Origin: Aphelenchoides besseyi
Taxonomy: Eukaryota; Nematoda; Chromadorea; Rhabditida; Aphelenchoididae
Length of the DNA: 64,000 nucleotides
Assembly: GCA_024699855.1 (NCBI GenBank)
Contig: JAMPIQ010000002.1
Location: forward strand, 2,728,001 to 2,792,000
Reading direction: 5' to 3'
Below the pieces are notes generated by a model. The model searched no databases and had not been told where the DNA came from. It saw nothing but the letters and a program-made list of their open reading frames with translations. Below, piece by piece: positions 46,647-59,425 of this stretch (the stretch's first letter is position 1; every line of letters starts with the position of its first letter). The position numbers and the translations under genes were made by a program.

Positions 46647-47601
46647 ACGGCAATTTGGGGCCGAAATTTCGTTTGACATCTCGACGCTCCGAATCCCGTG
46701 TTTCTACGGTTCGTACGATTAGAAGTTGTTCGACAACTTTCAGTGCCGTTGAATGTCAACGGCCCGATTGATAATCTAATCGGAATCTGTCAATGAACAC
46801 GATTTGTTGCCTAAACCAACTTATCCGCTCCATCCGGATATGGCCGACGAACGTCGTGGTGGACTTGCATCCCGTCGATGGATGCTGTTGATTCGTGAAT
46901 GTCTCCATGTGAATGCCGGGAATTTCATATTTCGCGCGCCTAAGAATTCTCGTCGCCAAGTTCTTTTCGCAGCCACGTAGTTTTTCGCCGCAATCCACGT
47001 CTGTAAGCGTCGTCCGCTTTCTCTCTTTCTCGTGGTTATGGCACGCGTTGAAACTTACGAAGAGACCGAAATCCGCATCAACCAAAATGGCCGTCGGCGC
47101 GTCTCGGTCGAGTGAGTAAACTTTCGCTCCACTCGTAGTGTTTTGCATACAATTGGACAAAAATCGGTTTTTTTCTTCCGACGCTTTTTGGCATTCGTGG
47201 CGCATTGGCCTCGAAAACGTTTCTTCTCTCGCCTTCACGCTTTTTTGTTTCGGCGCACTTTGGACACGCAGGTGAAGTCGACGTGAACGAGCGCACAATT
47301 TTGTTGTTGGTTTGATTTGAAGTTTGCGAATTTGAAAGACTCATCCGTTACCGTAGAGTGTAAGCCTTCGATTTCTGAGGTCGCTCTTATCGCCCATATT
47401 CCTTGTACTTCAACGGTACTTCAAAAACATTCAAAATTGCAACGCTTCTGAACACTCCATTGCCCTCGTCGTTAGTTGACCCAAAGGCTGATGGTCGAAT
47501 TGCGGAAGCCTTGAATTACATGCCATTTAAACGTTGAATTTTGAACTTCCGCGACCGCTTTTATTCTCAAAATTCTTATTTCGCAACTTCCAGCAAACAA
47601 A
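46647..47601. other. Uncertain 3-prime exons and stonin promoter
   Basis: Plus-strand pieces at 46783-46980 (HDLLPKPTYPLHPDMADERR, ending TAG) and 47039-47115 look coding but I cannot fix their splicing. From ~47120 to the stonin ATG nothing is recognised except an acceptor (TTCCAG) nine bases before it. Confidence 0.35.
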
Positions 47602-50600
47602 ATGTCCGCCGAAAGCCCAACTGCTGAAGCGGCTGATCGACGTCAATCGGCAGTTTCAAACTCATCTGTGAATGCTGCTTCACAATCGAATGCCAACCAA
47701 GAAGAAGAAGCCAAAACTGCTCAAACGCCAATCGAGTCACCAGCTCGGGAAGAAGGTTACGCAGTTCCCGTGCGGGTTGCACCTCCACCGCCGCCCAAAA
47801 AGAAAACCGTAGAAGAAACCGAAGTCACACCATCGACATTCGAAGATCCAACAACTACAAGTGATTACAATCAAGCTGCTTACATCGGTTATGGCGATCA
47901 AAGCCAATACTATCAAGGTTATGGTGGAGGTTGGTTCTCGCAATTTATTCGCATTGAATCGCTTTTAGAATCGTATGGAGCCGTCGGCTACGATTCTACA
48001 ACCAACGATCCCTATTCGAGTGCTTACGCATCCGGTGCTCAAAATTACGATTACAGCAACTACGGAAATGCTTACGGAACTGATTATCAAACAGCTGCCG
48101 GAACCGAAGGCTACGAAACGACTCAATACGATCCGAATGCCTACAATTCAGCTTATGGTAATTATGATCAATATTATCAGGTATAGTAAATTGCTTTTGG
48201 ATCGAATTGAAACTTTTGTAGGGTTATGATTACGGAACAACCGGACAAGCGACGAGCTACGATTATTCAACCGGAACAGGAACTAACGAACAGCAAACTG
48301 GATCTTACGATTACAGCGCTTATAGCGGCGATCAAACGACCGTTGCAGCCGGTGGCTACGATGCATACACAACTGGAACCTATGATCCGTTAGCTTACAA
48401 TGCTGGATACGATCAATATGGATTGCAAACGGGGGTTGTGGGAGCAGAAGATACAGCGGGATCATCGGCCGACGCTTCACCTCGACCAATAGACCCAACG
48501 ACAAATGAAAACGCCGAAAGTGCAGGTGCGACAACAAACTACGATTATTCGCACTACGGAAATCAATACAATTCATATGCAACAAATGATTATCAAATGT
48601 CGTCAACTGAACCAACGAATCAATATGGCGCTGTTGAAGTTAGTACAACAGTCACAGTTAATGAGCCCGATCCATCTCTGTCTACACAATATAGCACAAC
48701 GGCTGATTACGAGGCTTATGGAAGTGCAATAGAAACTGGCGAAATCGATTACAATGCACAATATGGAAGTATGACAGCGGTCGAAGAACCCGCTCCAACC
48801 GACCCGACAACAAACGTTGATCCAACTGATCCCACCAATTCAACTAGTGCTTTAACTTCCAGTGGACTTCAGCCGTTCAGCACTCCGCTTTTGCCTCAAC
48901 AACGCGCCAGAACTCCCGATCCATTCTCGTGGGAAGCTCAAGAGACAAACTACGATCAAACGGGAACAGCACAGCCACCTCGACCACCAAGACCGGCTCC
49001 GGTCCGAACTCCCGAACCCAACATCGAAACTGAAGTTCCTTCACCTCAAGTTGAAAATGAACAACCGGCAAAAGGTAAGCGAATTTCTACGGCTTCAATT
49101 ATGGTTTTTTTCAAAGCTCCACCATCGAGACCTGCACCTCCAGCAAAACAACAGCCTTCAAGACCTGCGCCACCGAGTCCCAATCGTCAAGCTATTCCAC
49201 CGCCAATGCCACCACAACCTTCAGTCGCAAAGAAGCCTATTGAAAAAGAAGAAGAGGAAGATCCGTGGGCTCGTTTCAAACAAATGAGCGAACAAGCGAG
49301 TAATCTCGCCAAATCGACCGCCGAACAGCTAAAAGTGCTAAGTGAAACAACAGCTGCCAAAGATGTCAAAGACGAGAGTTACATCGCTCAAATTGGGTAA
49401 CAACATTGCTGCGCTTTTTGTTCTAATCGATAGGTTTTGCAGTGGTAGTCAGGGAACAGAACTCAACGCCGGACAACGTCAAATCCTTCGAATGCAGGAA
49501 GAACAAAAACAAGCAAAAGCCGACAAGAAAGCAAAGAAATCAGCATCGTCAAAGAAGAATGTGGTACCGAAGTTTGATCCACGAAAAGAAGAAGACATGG
49601 AACGACAAGCAGCCGAATTGGTTGCACGAATGGCCGCCGAACGAGCACACGATTTGGAAGTGAGTTTATTCTCGTTGTAGCTATTAACCTCAATGCTTTA
49701 GGGTTGGAAGCCACCTACCGAATCTGCAGCTTCAAAAACCAATATAAAAACCGAAACACCAGAAGAAGAACCGCAGCAAAAATCAAAAGAAACGACTCCA
49801 ACAACACCGCCACCAACAGAAAACGAAGAGAATGAGAAGACTCCAGAAGCTGAGTATGTTTAACTTTTAGAATGTTTACAACGATTTGTTTTGTAGGTCT
49901 CAAGAATCGCCGATTGCTGTCGCTGAAAAAGAAGTAGAGAAATCGATCGAACGCGTTGAATCACCACCAGTAGCCGAACGATTCGGATGGGCGGGATTTG
50001 ATGCCGGTGGATCGCAATTGCCAACATCTGAATCCGATTTCTTTGCCCAAAGTGCTGATTTGAAAGTGAGCAATGCATTCGGTGATGACGAGAAAGACGA
50101 GAACGCAGAGATTAATGATTCCAAACCCAAAATCGATCCATTTGCTCCGACGATTTCGGCTTTTGATGCCGATCCCTTTGACACACGGCCAATTGACGAG
50201 GTTATTGCTGAAGCAAAACGACGAGCAGCTGAAGGTGCTGAGGACGTTGAGAATTCACTTTTGCGTAGTGATGCTGCCAGTGGTCGTCATTCGGGTCTGT
50301 CAAGTCCAACACCCGAAGGTGGATCTCCGATTTCTGCTCGACCGACGGGTTTTGAAGACGATTTTAAACTTGTAAGTAGTTATTCGATTTCTTTCACCAA
50401 TTGTTTAAAGGATGCTTCCTACTCGCACACACCAACACCACTGTACGACGAGGACGATACCGTTGAATTGGAACCATTTGCACCGCAATTCGAAGGCGAC
50501 GGTTGGAATTTGATGGTTCGACATCCGATCAAGAAGAAAAGTTTTATGTCTGAACGCTGCTGGAAACCTTGTTTCGCTCGATTGACTCCCGATCACATGT

Positions 50601-52787
50601 TACAAGTGTTCAATTCGAAAGAAGATCGACAACCAATTTTGGAGATTTTGTTGCAAGCTTCCTACTCTCTTTCCGACACCGTTCTTCAGGCCTATGATGC
50701 TTATGGAAAAATTCACACCGTGAAACTACAGCACGTGATGTACAAGGAGCGAGTGGGAATACGTGCAGGTCAAATTTCACGGCTAGTCGAAGGTCATATC
50801 ACCAAATATGGATTGCCGTTGGAGCACGCAGCACAAATCAACGTTCTAGCGAAGTTTGCATCGTTGGATGCAAAGATATTCCAATCTTTTATCTCAGCCA
50901 TCGAAGACGTTTTGTTCAAATGTCCGGCTAAACGCGACACAACGCCAACATACAAGCAAGATGAAGTTCAAATTCACTGCTACGACGAGTACACGGCTCA
51001 TGTCGATAAGATTGGAAACGTCAGCAAACAACGTGCTCGAGTTCGAATGTTTTGTTTGAGTTTTCTGACCGGATCACCCTACTTGGAAATTGGTCTCAAC
51101 GATCGGAGACGTGAAGGCAAAGAGATTGTGCGACGAAAAGACATTCTTCCAATGTACACGGAACGTTGGATTCGATTTGAAGGTCTGGAGTTTCACAACA
51201 CAATCGATCAATCGGTTTGGGACGAAGATCAAGTAATCAAATTGCGTAGGTTTTCTGTTCTCAGACACAATTCAAACATCTCGTTTAGAACCTCCGGACG
51301 CTTGTTTCTTTGAAGTCGGTTTCAAAAAAATGGTTGAACATAATCAATTGTTGTTTAGGTGATGCGCTTTCGTGTACGACCACCTCGAAATCGCGAAAAG
51401 CCCTTGACTGTGAAGTCAATTTTGCGAATGGCTGGGTCGAAGGTAAGCTTTAAATTACTACTTGACTCTAAACTCAAACGAAAAGTAACACTTGAATTTG
51501 ATCTTGAGACAAAAATTTGTGTTGTTGAATCATCACAAAAGTAATCTCTCAAATAAAACTGATAACCACGCTTCTGTTCGCAACGGTGAGATGGCCGAGT
51601 GGTCTAAGGCGCTGGTTTAAGGCACCAGTCTCTTCGGAGGCGTGGGTTCGAATCCCACTCTCATCAGCAAACTTTTTCTTTTTTGACCTTCAAAATCATT
51701 TTAATCGAAATCTTTTAGGTCGAAATACGAATAGACGTGATGGCTGCTGCTCAACAACAACGTGCCAAAGGAACAGTCGAATCTACTCGTGCAATTCCTT
51801 GCGAAGACATTCAGATTCGTTTCCCGATTCCCGAAGCGTGGATTTACATTTTCCGTGAAGAGCGAACTTGGGGTGTTGGATCAGTGCACTCGAAGACACG
51901 AAGACCCGGAAAAGTGAAGGTAAGATTTCGAAGAAGATTGTGAGAATCAATTGGATTCAGAACATCAAAGATCGTCTAATGGGCGCCGTTCAACACACCG
52001 AAAACACATTGATTGAAGTGGCGATCGGCGAAGCCAAATACGAACACGTCTACAGATCGCTTGTTTGGCGAATTCCCAAACTCCCAAAAGATAATCATCA
52101 GGCGTACAAGAATCATCTTTTAAAATGTCGATTCCAACTTTCTTCATTCGATTTGTTGCCCGAGAATTTCGAGCCCGAATGTGAAATCGAATTCACAATG
52201 CCGTTGGCCACAATTTCGAATACTGTGGTTAGATCGGTGAGTGTCGAACAGCACGAGGATTCGGATCGAGTGGAAAAGTTTGTGAGATACGTGGCTAAAT
52301 GTCATTACGACGTAAGTTCACAAGCTATTTTGGTTCTGAAAACTAAATGTTCAGTTGGACATCGAATATCTTCAAGTTTCAAATTTGGATAACGAGAATG
52401 ATTTGGGTGTTGAGTTAAAGAAACATCAAACGGCTTTCAATCCCGAGGAAATCAATGCACAACATGATGGGTATGTTAGAAATACGAACAACAAAGTCAA
52501 GAGCTTTTTTAAGTTACAAAATCGATGTCGATCCCAATCGTCCACAACCAGCAAACGATTCACCACCTGAAACCATTCAACCCTCAACATGGAACGACGC
52601 ACCATCGTCTCAAGGTTTCGGAACAACCACAGGAGGTGGTTTCGATTTTGATGCATACGCTCGACAGGGCAATGGTGGAACATTCGAAAGCACCGCACGT
52701 CGTGATTCGAGTAGCGAGGAAGAGGACGACGACGACAAATCGAAATTCCCGATGATTCAAATTGACATGAGTAGTTACGGTTATTAA
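47602..52787 (+). CDS. unc-41: Stonin-type endocytic adaptor (UNC-41 homologue)
   Basis: Fourteen exons (47602-47929, 47969-48180, 48222-49074, 49117-49396, 49443-49659, 49702-49853, 49897-50371, 50411-51245, 51289-51314, 51359-51442, 51719-51919, 51961-52311, 52355-52470, 52514-52787) give 1467 residues in consistent phase. Stonins bind AP-2 and synaptotagmin and sort synaptic-vesicle proteins during endocytosis. Residues ~80-390 are a Tyr/Gly/Gln/Asn/Ser/Thr-rich low-complexity region. Pro-rich and Lys/Glu-rich parts follow, with DPF/DPW-type motifs (PDPFSW, EEDPWARF, IDPFAP, ADPFDT). The stonin homology domain is at about 860-1000 and a mu-homology domain at about 1000-1380 (QDEVQIHCYDEYTAHVD, PPDACFFEVMRFRVRPP, IDVDPNRPQP). 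The gene ends in an acidic tail. One intron houses a tRNA gene. Confidence 0.92.
51585..51666 (+). tRNA. tRNA-Leu (anticodon AAG)
   Basis: An 82-base class II tRNA folds completely: acceptor GGTGAGA/TCTCATC with one G-U pair, D arm TGGCCGAGTGGTCTAAGG, and anticodon stem CTGGT/ACCAG around TTAAGGC with AAG at 51619-51621. It has a long variable arm (TCTCTTCGGAGG), T arm GTGGG/CCCAC with GGTTCGAATCC as B-box, and discriminator A at 51666. CCA is not encoded, as usual in eukaryotes. It reads CUU leucine codons. It lies inside the stonin intron 51443-51718 on the same strand. Confidence 0.97.
51671..51682 (+). terminator. Pol III terminator of tRNA-Leu
   Basis: A T run (TTTTTCTTTTTT) begins five bases after the tRNA discriminator base, the normal place for RNA polymerase III release. 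Confidence 0.8.
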
Positions 52788-53298
52788 TCTTTACGTTTTT
52801 TATTGCTACACACTTACGACAACTTTCAATCTTAACTTCTTCCTTTGGTGCTTTACTTTTGGTCATGAAGCGTTCCTGAGCAAAGATCTCGACGTTCAGT
52901 CGACTTATTTGATCACAGCGTTCTCTCTCTATTCGGATTCTCAACACAAGTTACTTTCCAATTCACTTAAAGCTTCAACTCCTCCGCGAACTTCCAATCT
53001 TTGTTTGTTCTCACGCAATCGCAATAACGATCTCAATTACAATTCTGGCAAATAAATTCCTCTACAATGGTTGTCTTTACAGCACTTCTGTCGAGAACAA
53101 TTGCTCGGTTTATTGTTTGTTTGATGATTGTAGTTTTGAGCACGCCAATGTGCCTACAAGTGTGATTATCGCCACTAACTTAAAAGTATAATTGCTCTCG
53201 AATTGTATAAACAAAAATTCTTGAAATTGTACTTTTCCAAAAGACTTTTTATTGGAATGTACGTATCAATGACTCATATGTTCGTCTACAAACAAAAT
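52788..53298. other. Convergent 3-prime region
   Basis: AATAAA at 53052-53057 could end the stonin transcript, and TTTATT at 53243-53253 read on the minus strand could end the next gene. No exon seen. Confidence 0.4.
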
Positions 53299-53914
53299 TC
53301 ATAGATGAGGAACAACGATCGGAATTATGGCGGCAGGTTGAGGAGCGTGAAGAAGTTGTGGTCGATTGGCGAACTTGATTTGCTGCGATTGAATAGAAGG
53401 AGTGGCTGTCGTTGTTCCAGAAATGTTGAAGACTTTGGTTAGAAAGTCGTCTCCGTTAGTCACACCTTCGCCCTGCCATGAATCCGAAGTTAAGTCCAAA
53501 CTGAAATCGAATTCTATTCAATCGATTTGTTCGCAAAAACTAACGCTGCGCACTGCAGATTCCCGTTTGAGTCTCTTGGTCCCGGTTGACCAATACTGCA
53601 TCGACAATAACATCGCGTACAATTGCAATAGTCGTAGCGACGCTCTTCGCCAAAGTAACGATCGCAATAGGTGGGACAAAGTTCGGTGCAGAAATTTGGT
53701 TTGTTAGCACAGGGTTCAAAGTTCTGGGCAAAGATTCGTTCTTCCACTAAAACCTCCGATGTAAAATGTTTTTCGATTGAGACATACGAATTACAAGTGG
53801 CTGATCGTCGACTGAAGATTCTTCCAACGGGGATGGCGGCGGTGAGACGGTGACATCAAAAGGAGCGCAAGAAACTTGAACTGCCGAGTAGAACAAAAAT
53901 AGAAAACAAAACAT
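53299..53914 (-). CDS. Small secreted Cys-rich protein, unknown
   Basis: Exons 53914-53795, 53753-53545 and 53500-53299 encode 176 residues; introns are 41 and 44 nt. The signal peptide is MFCFLFLFYSAVQVSC. A Pro/Ser-rich linker follows, then a dense cysteine block of about a dozen Cys in ~45 residues (CANKPNFCTELCPTYC, NCTRCYCRC). The C-terminus is Gln/Pro-rich, ending PIVVPHL. An alternative acceptor for exon 2 ten bases downstream would break the frame. Family unknown; an extracellular role is inferred from the signal peptide and disulphide-type block. Confidence 0.65.
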
Positions 53915-56805
53915 TTTGAACAGAAAGCCACTAATTAGATCCAAAATGTTTTGAAAAGAATCGTACAATTTGGAAAAAACGTTTGAAACGCGTTGTCTTT
54001 TGACTCATTTGCCCACGAAGTTGACTGTCGCTTCTTCGTTGCCACGAGATTGTTAGTCATCTCAACGTGCTTGTTTTCGTACCAAATCGTTTCAGCGAGA
54101 CCACTTGAAAGCTTTGAATTCAAAAAGAAAATTAACGTCCAGCTTCCTGGTCACAACCATCTGTTGATTTTGAAGTTTGTAATCTGATGACGTTAACTAG
54201 AATTATCGATCTCTAACGATCGAATGTTCTTGAGCTGATGAGTTCGATTAAGCTCCTAAAAGAGCATCGTTAGGTCGAGGTTTCTGTTCGAGGGCTATGC
54301 ACAGAGACGTGTATTTCAGTCCACGGGAAAGGTAGCAATTTGAATGGCGGTTGATTCTTTCAAAATTGGAACTCAATTTAAAACAATTAACACAAAAACT
54401 TCGTAAATCGCTGCTTGGCTCGTAACTTCACTTCGTTGTTGCCATAGAGTTTTATCCGCTCCAGCGGCCAGGTAATGAGCACCACATAACGAGTCGGTGT
54501 TGCTTTTGATTTATAAGTCTGAGGTAAGAATATTTGGACAAAAAGGAAAAAGTGACCGTTTGACTTATAATCTTAGGCTAAACCGGTACTTTTCCGTCGA
54601 TTCGTTTGGCTTTTCTCCGACGCCAATTTTAACCTTCTATTCTCGTATTCGGTCTCCAGTTCATTGCTGACTCTGTTGCGCTTTCTGGCATGCGATTTTG
54701 TATGGTTTTTGACGTTTAATTAATTACTCATGAGTTTAATTTACGTGTCAAATGCGAACATTTAACCTAGTGTGTTAAGGGCCCTGAAAAAGGACCTGAA
54801 GATAGAGAGGTTTGCGCTTGTTTAATTGGTTAAAAGATGTCAAATTCGTGGATTTTTGTGTCAATCGAACGTTACGACTATTCACGATTTAAGATCGTTC
54901 TTGAAGCAAACAGGTATTTTAAATGATACCTAAAGTTTTCGCAGTGTGAACCTTCTACATTGGAAGATAGTAACTTCGAGCAACAAATTTGAGTTGTTGC
55001 AAGTGACATTAAAGTAGTTAGAACGCGGTTGTTATCACGATTCGGCACACAACGTTTAATTACGTGGGTTTTTATGTCTGAGCATCTTCGAGGGCTGCGA
55101 GGAAATGGTTGTAATCATTTGGACGACGGTATGTCATGAACTACCCGAATTCACGTGGCCATTGTGCAGACCAATTATCCCGACGATCTGTAGCCGTCAA
55201 ACGGAAGTTGGCATTTCGGTTTGCTCAGATACTGGAGAGAAGATAATTAGTCTTGACAGCAATCGAAAATTTATAATCACACGGCTGCTTTGAATTTCTG
55301 CAGTGTGCTTTGAAATCGTGTTACGCAAACGTAAGCAATTAGCCGGAGGTTGTTTTTCTTATCAAACGATTTGTCGGAAGTCGTAGACAAAGTCGTTGAA
55401 ATAGCAAGTTCATTGCAATTGGGCCGTTTAATACGAGCACTTGTTTTCACTTCCTTAGTTTGTGTGGTCTAATTCTGTGAATGTTCGTGTTTTTCCCATA
55501 GAAGGTCACAGACAAATTTGCGTCGAGCACGAACAGTTTTCGTTAAAATGTGGGATAATCGTAGCGTATAAATTAGATGCTTTCAACGGTTCCCACAAAC
55601 ATCGACTCGTGATGTTTCTGTGTTTGACTTGTTGAGCATTTGCTATAGAAGCTGATGATTTGAAGGTGGTCATCTCGTTTAATCTTTTCGATCTCATTAG
55701 TTTGCATTCGTGGTTTTGTTTCTACTCGGGATCCTGAATACTCCATTTAATTGACAACGAAAAACATCTGAAGTTGTTGTCAAAAATTCTTGGGATTTCC
55801 GTTTCATGTCTTAAGAAGTAACGAATAAATGAACCAGGAACCGCTAAAATTGCTTTTTCGTTAACTCGCTCTATTGACAAGTGAACAGCGACCATTGATG
55901 TTTGTATTCAAATTGACGGCTTCACGCTGAAAACAACTTGCAGTCGAGAAGTTTAAGGTTTGGCGATGTAAAGAACTTGGATGACGATAAATTTCGGACC
56001 GTCTGTTGGCAAGATCTTTAAATTTCTCATAAATAACTGTTACACTAACTCTGAATTGTTTGTAATGAACGTCTCGGCTTTTAATAATCACGTGCGATTG
56101 TTTGCAGTGTGCCCACTAACACGTGTTACAACCTTTAATGAATTCTCGAGCAGATTTGTTGCTGAACTACTTCTCCAGACAAGAACAAAGAAAATGTAGA
56201 TTGTTTGCGCAGAATTCAAGTTAAACGCAAGATATCTCGGAGATAAAACGTTCGATTTGCAATCAAACATTCTCTTCGCGAGTTTGTTAGCGATCGTGGT
56301 TTGGCATTATAACTCGATTGAAGAGTTTTGGATTAACAGCGAGTTATCTGCGAAGATCGTCAGTTTAAGATCAAATTTCGTAATTTTGATTTCTGTCTCC
56401 CCAGTTATATGACGTCAAATTCAATCATCAGTCTAACTTTGTTACAAATTCAGTTGTTATTCACGCTAATTACGAAATTGAGCGTATCGGAAATTCACGA
56501 CCGAGTTGCGTGTCTCATTCGTGCACTTAACGATTCGTTTAGAAAACGACGTTTGTTTTACCGATTGTGTTGTTGGAGGAAGTGAACGTTTGAGAAACGT
56601 GTGCAACGAAGAACTCGAAGAAAAAGAGAACACGAAAAGTTACCTGGAAATTGCAACACAAAGTCGAGAATCATAAGCTCGTGGGGCGTGTGTTAACTGG
56701 TCGTTTAGTCTTTGTCTTGAGCACCTGTTTAGACGCACAACTTTAGCAGGCGGACAACCCAAGGGAAATATGGCTAAGAAGGGACCACTTCGGGTTTTCA
56801 ATTTT
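53915..56805. other. Gene-poor region, ~2.9 kb
   Basis: No supported exon, RNA gene or repeat up to the G-alpha start. An in-frame upstream ATG at 56770 could add 12 residues to G-alpha but would remove its lipidation site. Confidence 0.45.
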
Positions 56806-58418
56806 ATGGGCGGTTGCGAGTCAACGACGCACGATTCACGTGCACGTAATGCCGAAATCAATCGACAAATAGAACGAGATCGACGACTCAACGATGCGAC
56901 AATTAAACTGCTACTTTTGGGTATGTCGATGCGATCCTTGTTGTGATCGATTGTTTATTCAAGGTGCTGGAGAGAGTGGAAAGAGTACAATTCTGAAACA
57001 AATGAAAATCATCCACGACAACGGTTACAGTGAAGAAGATGCCCTGAGTAAACGAGCGATGGTCTACACGAATGTCGTTCAATCGATGCACTACGTATGT
57101 CTTATTTGTTTCATTGAACTAACTTGGTTTTAGCTAATAGAAGGAATGGATCAACTTCGAATTGCATTCGAAAAGAAATCAAGTGTCGTAGGTGTTTGTT
57201 TCTTGTGCATTTGTAATTTCGTTTCAGGAACATGCAAAGCTGCTTGAAGCTGTGATAAAGAAAAGCCAAGAGTCCAATCCAATCAACGACAATCTTTACG
57301 TTGCAATCAAAGAATTAACTTTAGACGAAGGAGTTCGAAAAGCGTTAGAACATCGAAATTCGTTCTATTTGCCAGATTCAGCGATGCAGTGAGTTCTCCA
57401 AACTTCAAAATGACTCTCTCTCTTGTAGTTTCATTAATTCACTTGATCGAATTTGTAACCCTCGCTATGTTCCAACTCAACAAGACATTTTGCTTTTGAG
57501 AATTTCAACCATGGGTGTTATCGAAGTGTCGTTTAATATAAAAGAGAAAATATGGCGCGTTTTTGATGTCGGTGAGTTTAGAGTGTTGAAAGTTTTAACG
57601 TTCTCATGGATATTTTTTTAGGTGGTCAGAGGTCTCAACGAAAGAAATGGATTCACTGTTTTGATGATGCTCGTGCGGTTATCTTCGTGGTCGCTTTAAG
57701 TGAATACGACCAAGTTCTGATTGAGGACAATTCCACGGTACGTATGTTTTTGCGTCGTTTTTGTACGAGAGAGCACATGATTGTACGTAAGTACATTGAT
57801 TAAGAGAACGTCACTCATACATTGATAATTGAGAGTGTTTAAGTTCTTGGCATTTGTTGTGCCGTTGAATGAAAGGTTGTTTCCATGTCAACTAGTGGAA
57901 AGAAACTTTGGTTCAGTAAATTTGATCTTTTGCTCCTAAAAATTCCACATGTTAGAGTTCATAAGAATCGTATGCAATGTTCAATTTTAGAATCGAATGC
58001 AAGAGTCGTTACAATTGTTCAAACAAGTTTGCAATAACAAGCATTTCGTTGTGAGTTACAAGAATGTATACGTTTGATGAATGACATTTAGGAAACCTCA
58101 ATTATCTTGTTTCTAAACAAACGTGACTTGTTTATGGAGAAGATCGGCAAAGGAGGAGGCAAGTTGAAGCAAACTTTCCCCGATTACAACGGACCAGAAA
58201 CCTACGAAGCCGCGAGCAAATTCATCGAAAAAAAGTTCTTTTTGGCAAACGAAGTACTCAACAAGAGCATCTATGCCCATCACACATGTTCCATTGACAC
58301 CAACGTATGCAAACACATTTGTTCGTTTAACTTATTGTTATAGCAAGTCCAATTTGTGCTCGACTCAGTTATGGACACCATTCTCTCGTCCAAATTGAAG
58401 GGATGTGGTTTGTACTGA
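56806..58418 (+). CDS. G-protein alpha subunit, Gi/o class
   Basis: Exons 56806-56920, 56964-57094, 57134-57187, 57228-57388, 57429-57571, 57622-57737, 57991-58050, 58092-58304 and 58344-58418 encode 355 residues, the normal length. The start at 56806 is chosen because MGGCES gives Gly2 for myristoylation and a nearby Cys for palmitoylation. P-loop GAGESGKST is at 39-47, switch I has Arg178 and Thr181, switch II DVGGQ at 200-204, and the base-recognition motif NKRD (usually NKKD) at 269-272. C-terminal GCGLY matches Go, with Cys at -4, the pertussis-toxin ADP-ribosylation position in the family. Switch I sequence (ISTMGVIEV) departs from Gi and Go, so it is probably a nematode-specific paralogue. 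AATAAA at about 58591 follows. Confidence 0.93.
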
Positions 58419-58840
58419 TCATCAGAATTGGTTGAAACAATTTCGATTGAACTGCAATCCAACAGCGTTTATCTTCCAATCAGATACTCATCTAATTTTG
58501 TACTTTTGTTGGCCTAAAATTGTACTCTTCATTTGATGTCATTTCTTGTGCTAAGTCTTCAAAATCAAACTCATACAAACTGTCTTCTTTGATCAATAAA
58601 CTCACTCTTTTCTGGACTTTCAGTTGATGTGCCTAAAGATAAACTGACAGTTTGATAGAGAACAATTGGCATGAGACATTAAAACGCTTAGCTAGTTGAT
58701 TTGAATGTCGCTTCTGACAGTTTTTAAAACGTAAAATGTCGAGAGAAAATCCCAGTCGTTCTATTTACATCTTTCACTTACAAAAACTTCTCGTTCCATA
58801 AATTTAATATCCGATCAAAGTATTCAATAATCGAAAATAG
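58419..58840. other. Convergent 3-prime region
   Basis: Between the 3-prime ends of the G-alpha gene (plus) and the LIM-only gene (minus). Only poly(A)-type signals are seen. Confidence 0.45.
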
Positions 58841-59425
58841 TCACGAACATGTTTCACTGTCGGAATCAGAAACCGAAGTAGAAGCTTCTTCCTCGACAAC
58901 ACTCAATTTGTTTTGACTCTTTAAGCTCAGAATAAGAGCTTTGTAGTCGGTTGGACAGTAGATTTCTGTGCCATAAAGATAATACGAATCTCCGACACAA
59001 AATCTAAAGATTATTTTGATGAAGACATTCTTTTGTTCTCACCGCTCATTACATTGAACACACGCGAAACAACTCAAATGAAAAACGTAGGTCTTTGCAT
59101 GCATCACCTAAAAAGCAGTTGGTCTGTTAGAAACGAGCACAACTCACGTATTCCATCGGTTTGATGATCAACGAACAACGTGCACAAACTCCGCTCCGAC
59201 CATAAAGTCGCATGTAATCGCGTAGACACAAAAGAAGCGAATCTCGATGGTAACAAATTCTCGACAGTTCAGCTAACTGAGTGTTGCAACAAGCACACTA
59301 AGAGCTCTTACATTTCAATTGAGATCACTTACCTTCAAACAACTGTGATGAAATCTTCGACCAATGACTTCCAATGCAAAACGATCTTCGATCACTTTTC
59401 CACAACCGGCGCAATCCATCGACAT
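58841..59425 (-). CDS. LIM-only protein with two LIM domains (LMO type)
   Basis: Exons 59425-59333, 59297-59148, 59107-59043 and 59003-58841 give 156 residues, the usual LMO length. LIM1 starts at residue 5 (CAGCGKVIEDRF, HHSC, CACC, CLRDYMRL). LIM2 starts at CARCSLIIKPMEY and continues HLSCFACVQC and YCPTDY. The C-terminus is Ser/Glu-rich (EEEASTSVSDSDSETCS). LIM-only proteins have no DNA-binding domain; they bridge transcription factors and bind LDB adaptors. An acceptor (TTTCAG) lies 11 bases before the ATG. Only the first two exons are present in the left arm of the inverted duplication. Confidence 0.9.

Noticed and set aside
46756..47298. Minus-strand frame of 180 codons
   Set aside because: It is antisense to plus-strand sequence that looks more protein-like and has no start or domain evidence.
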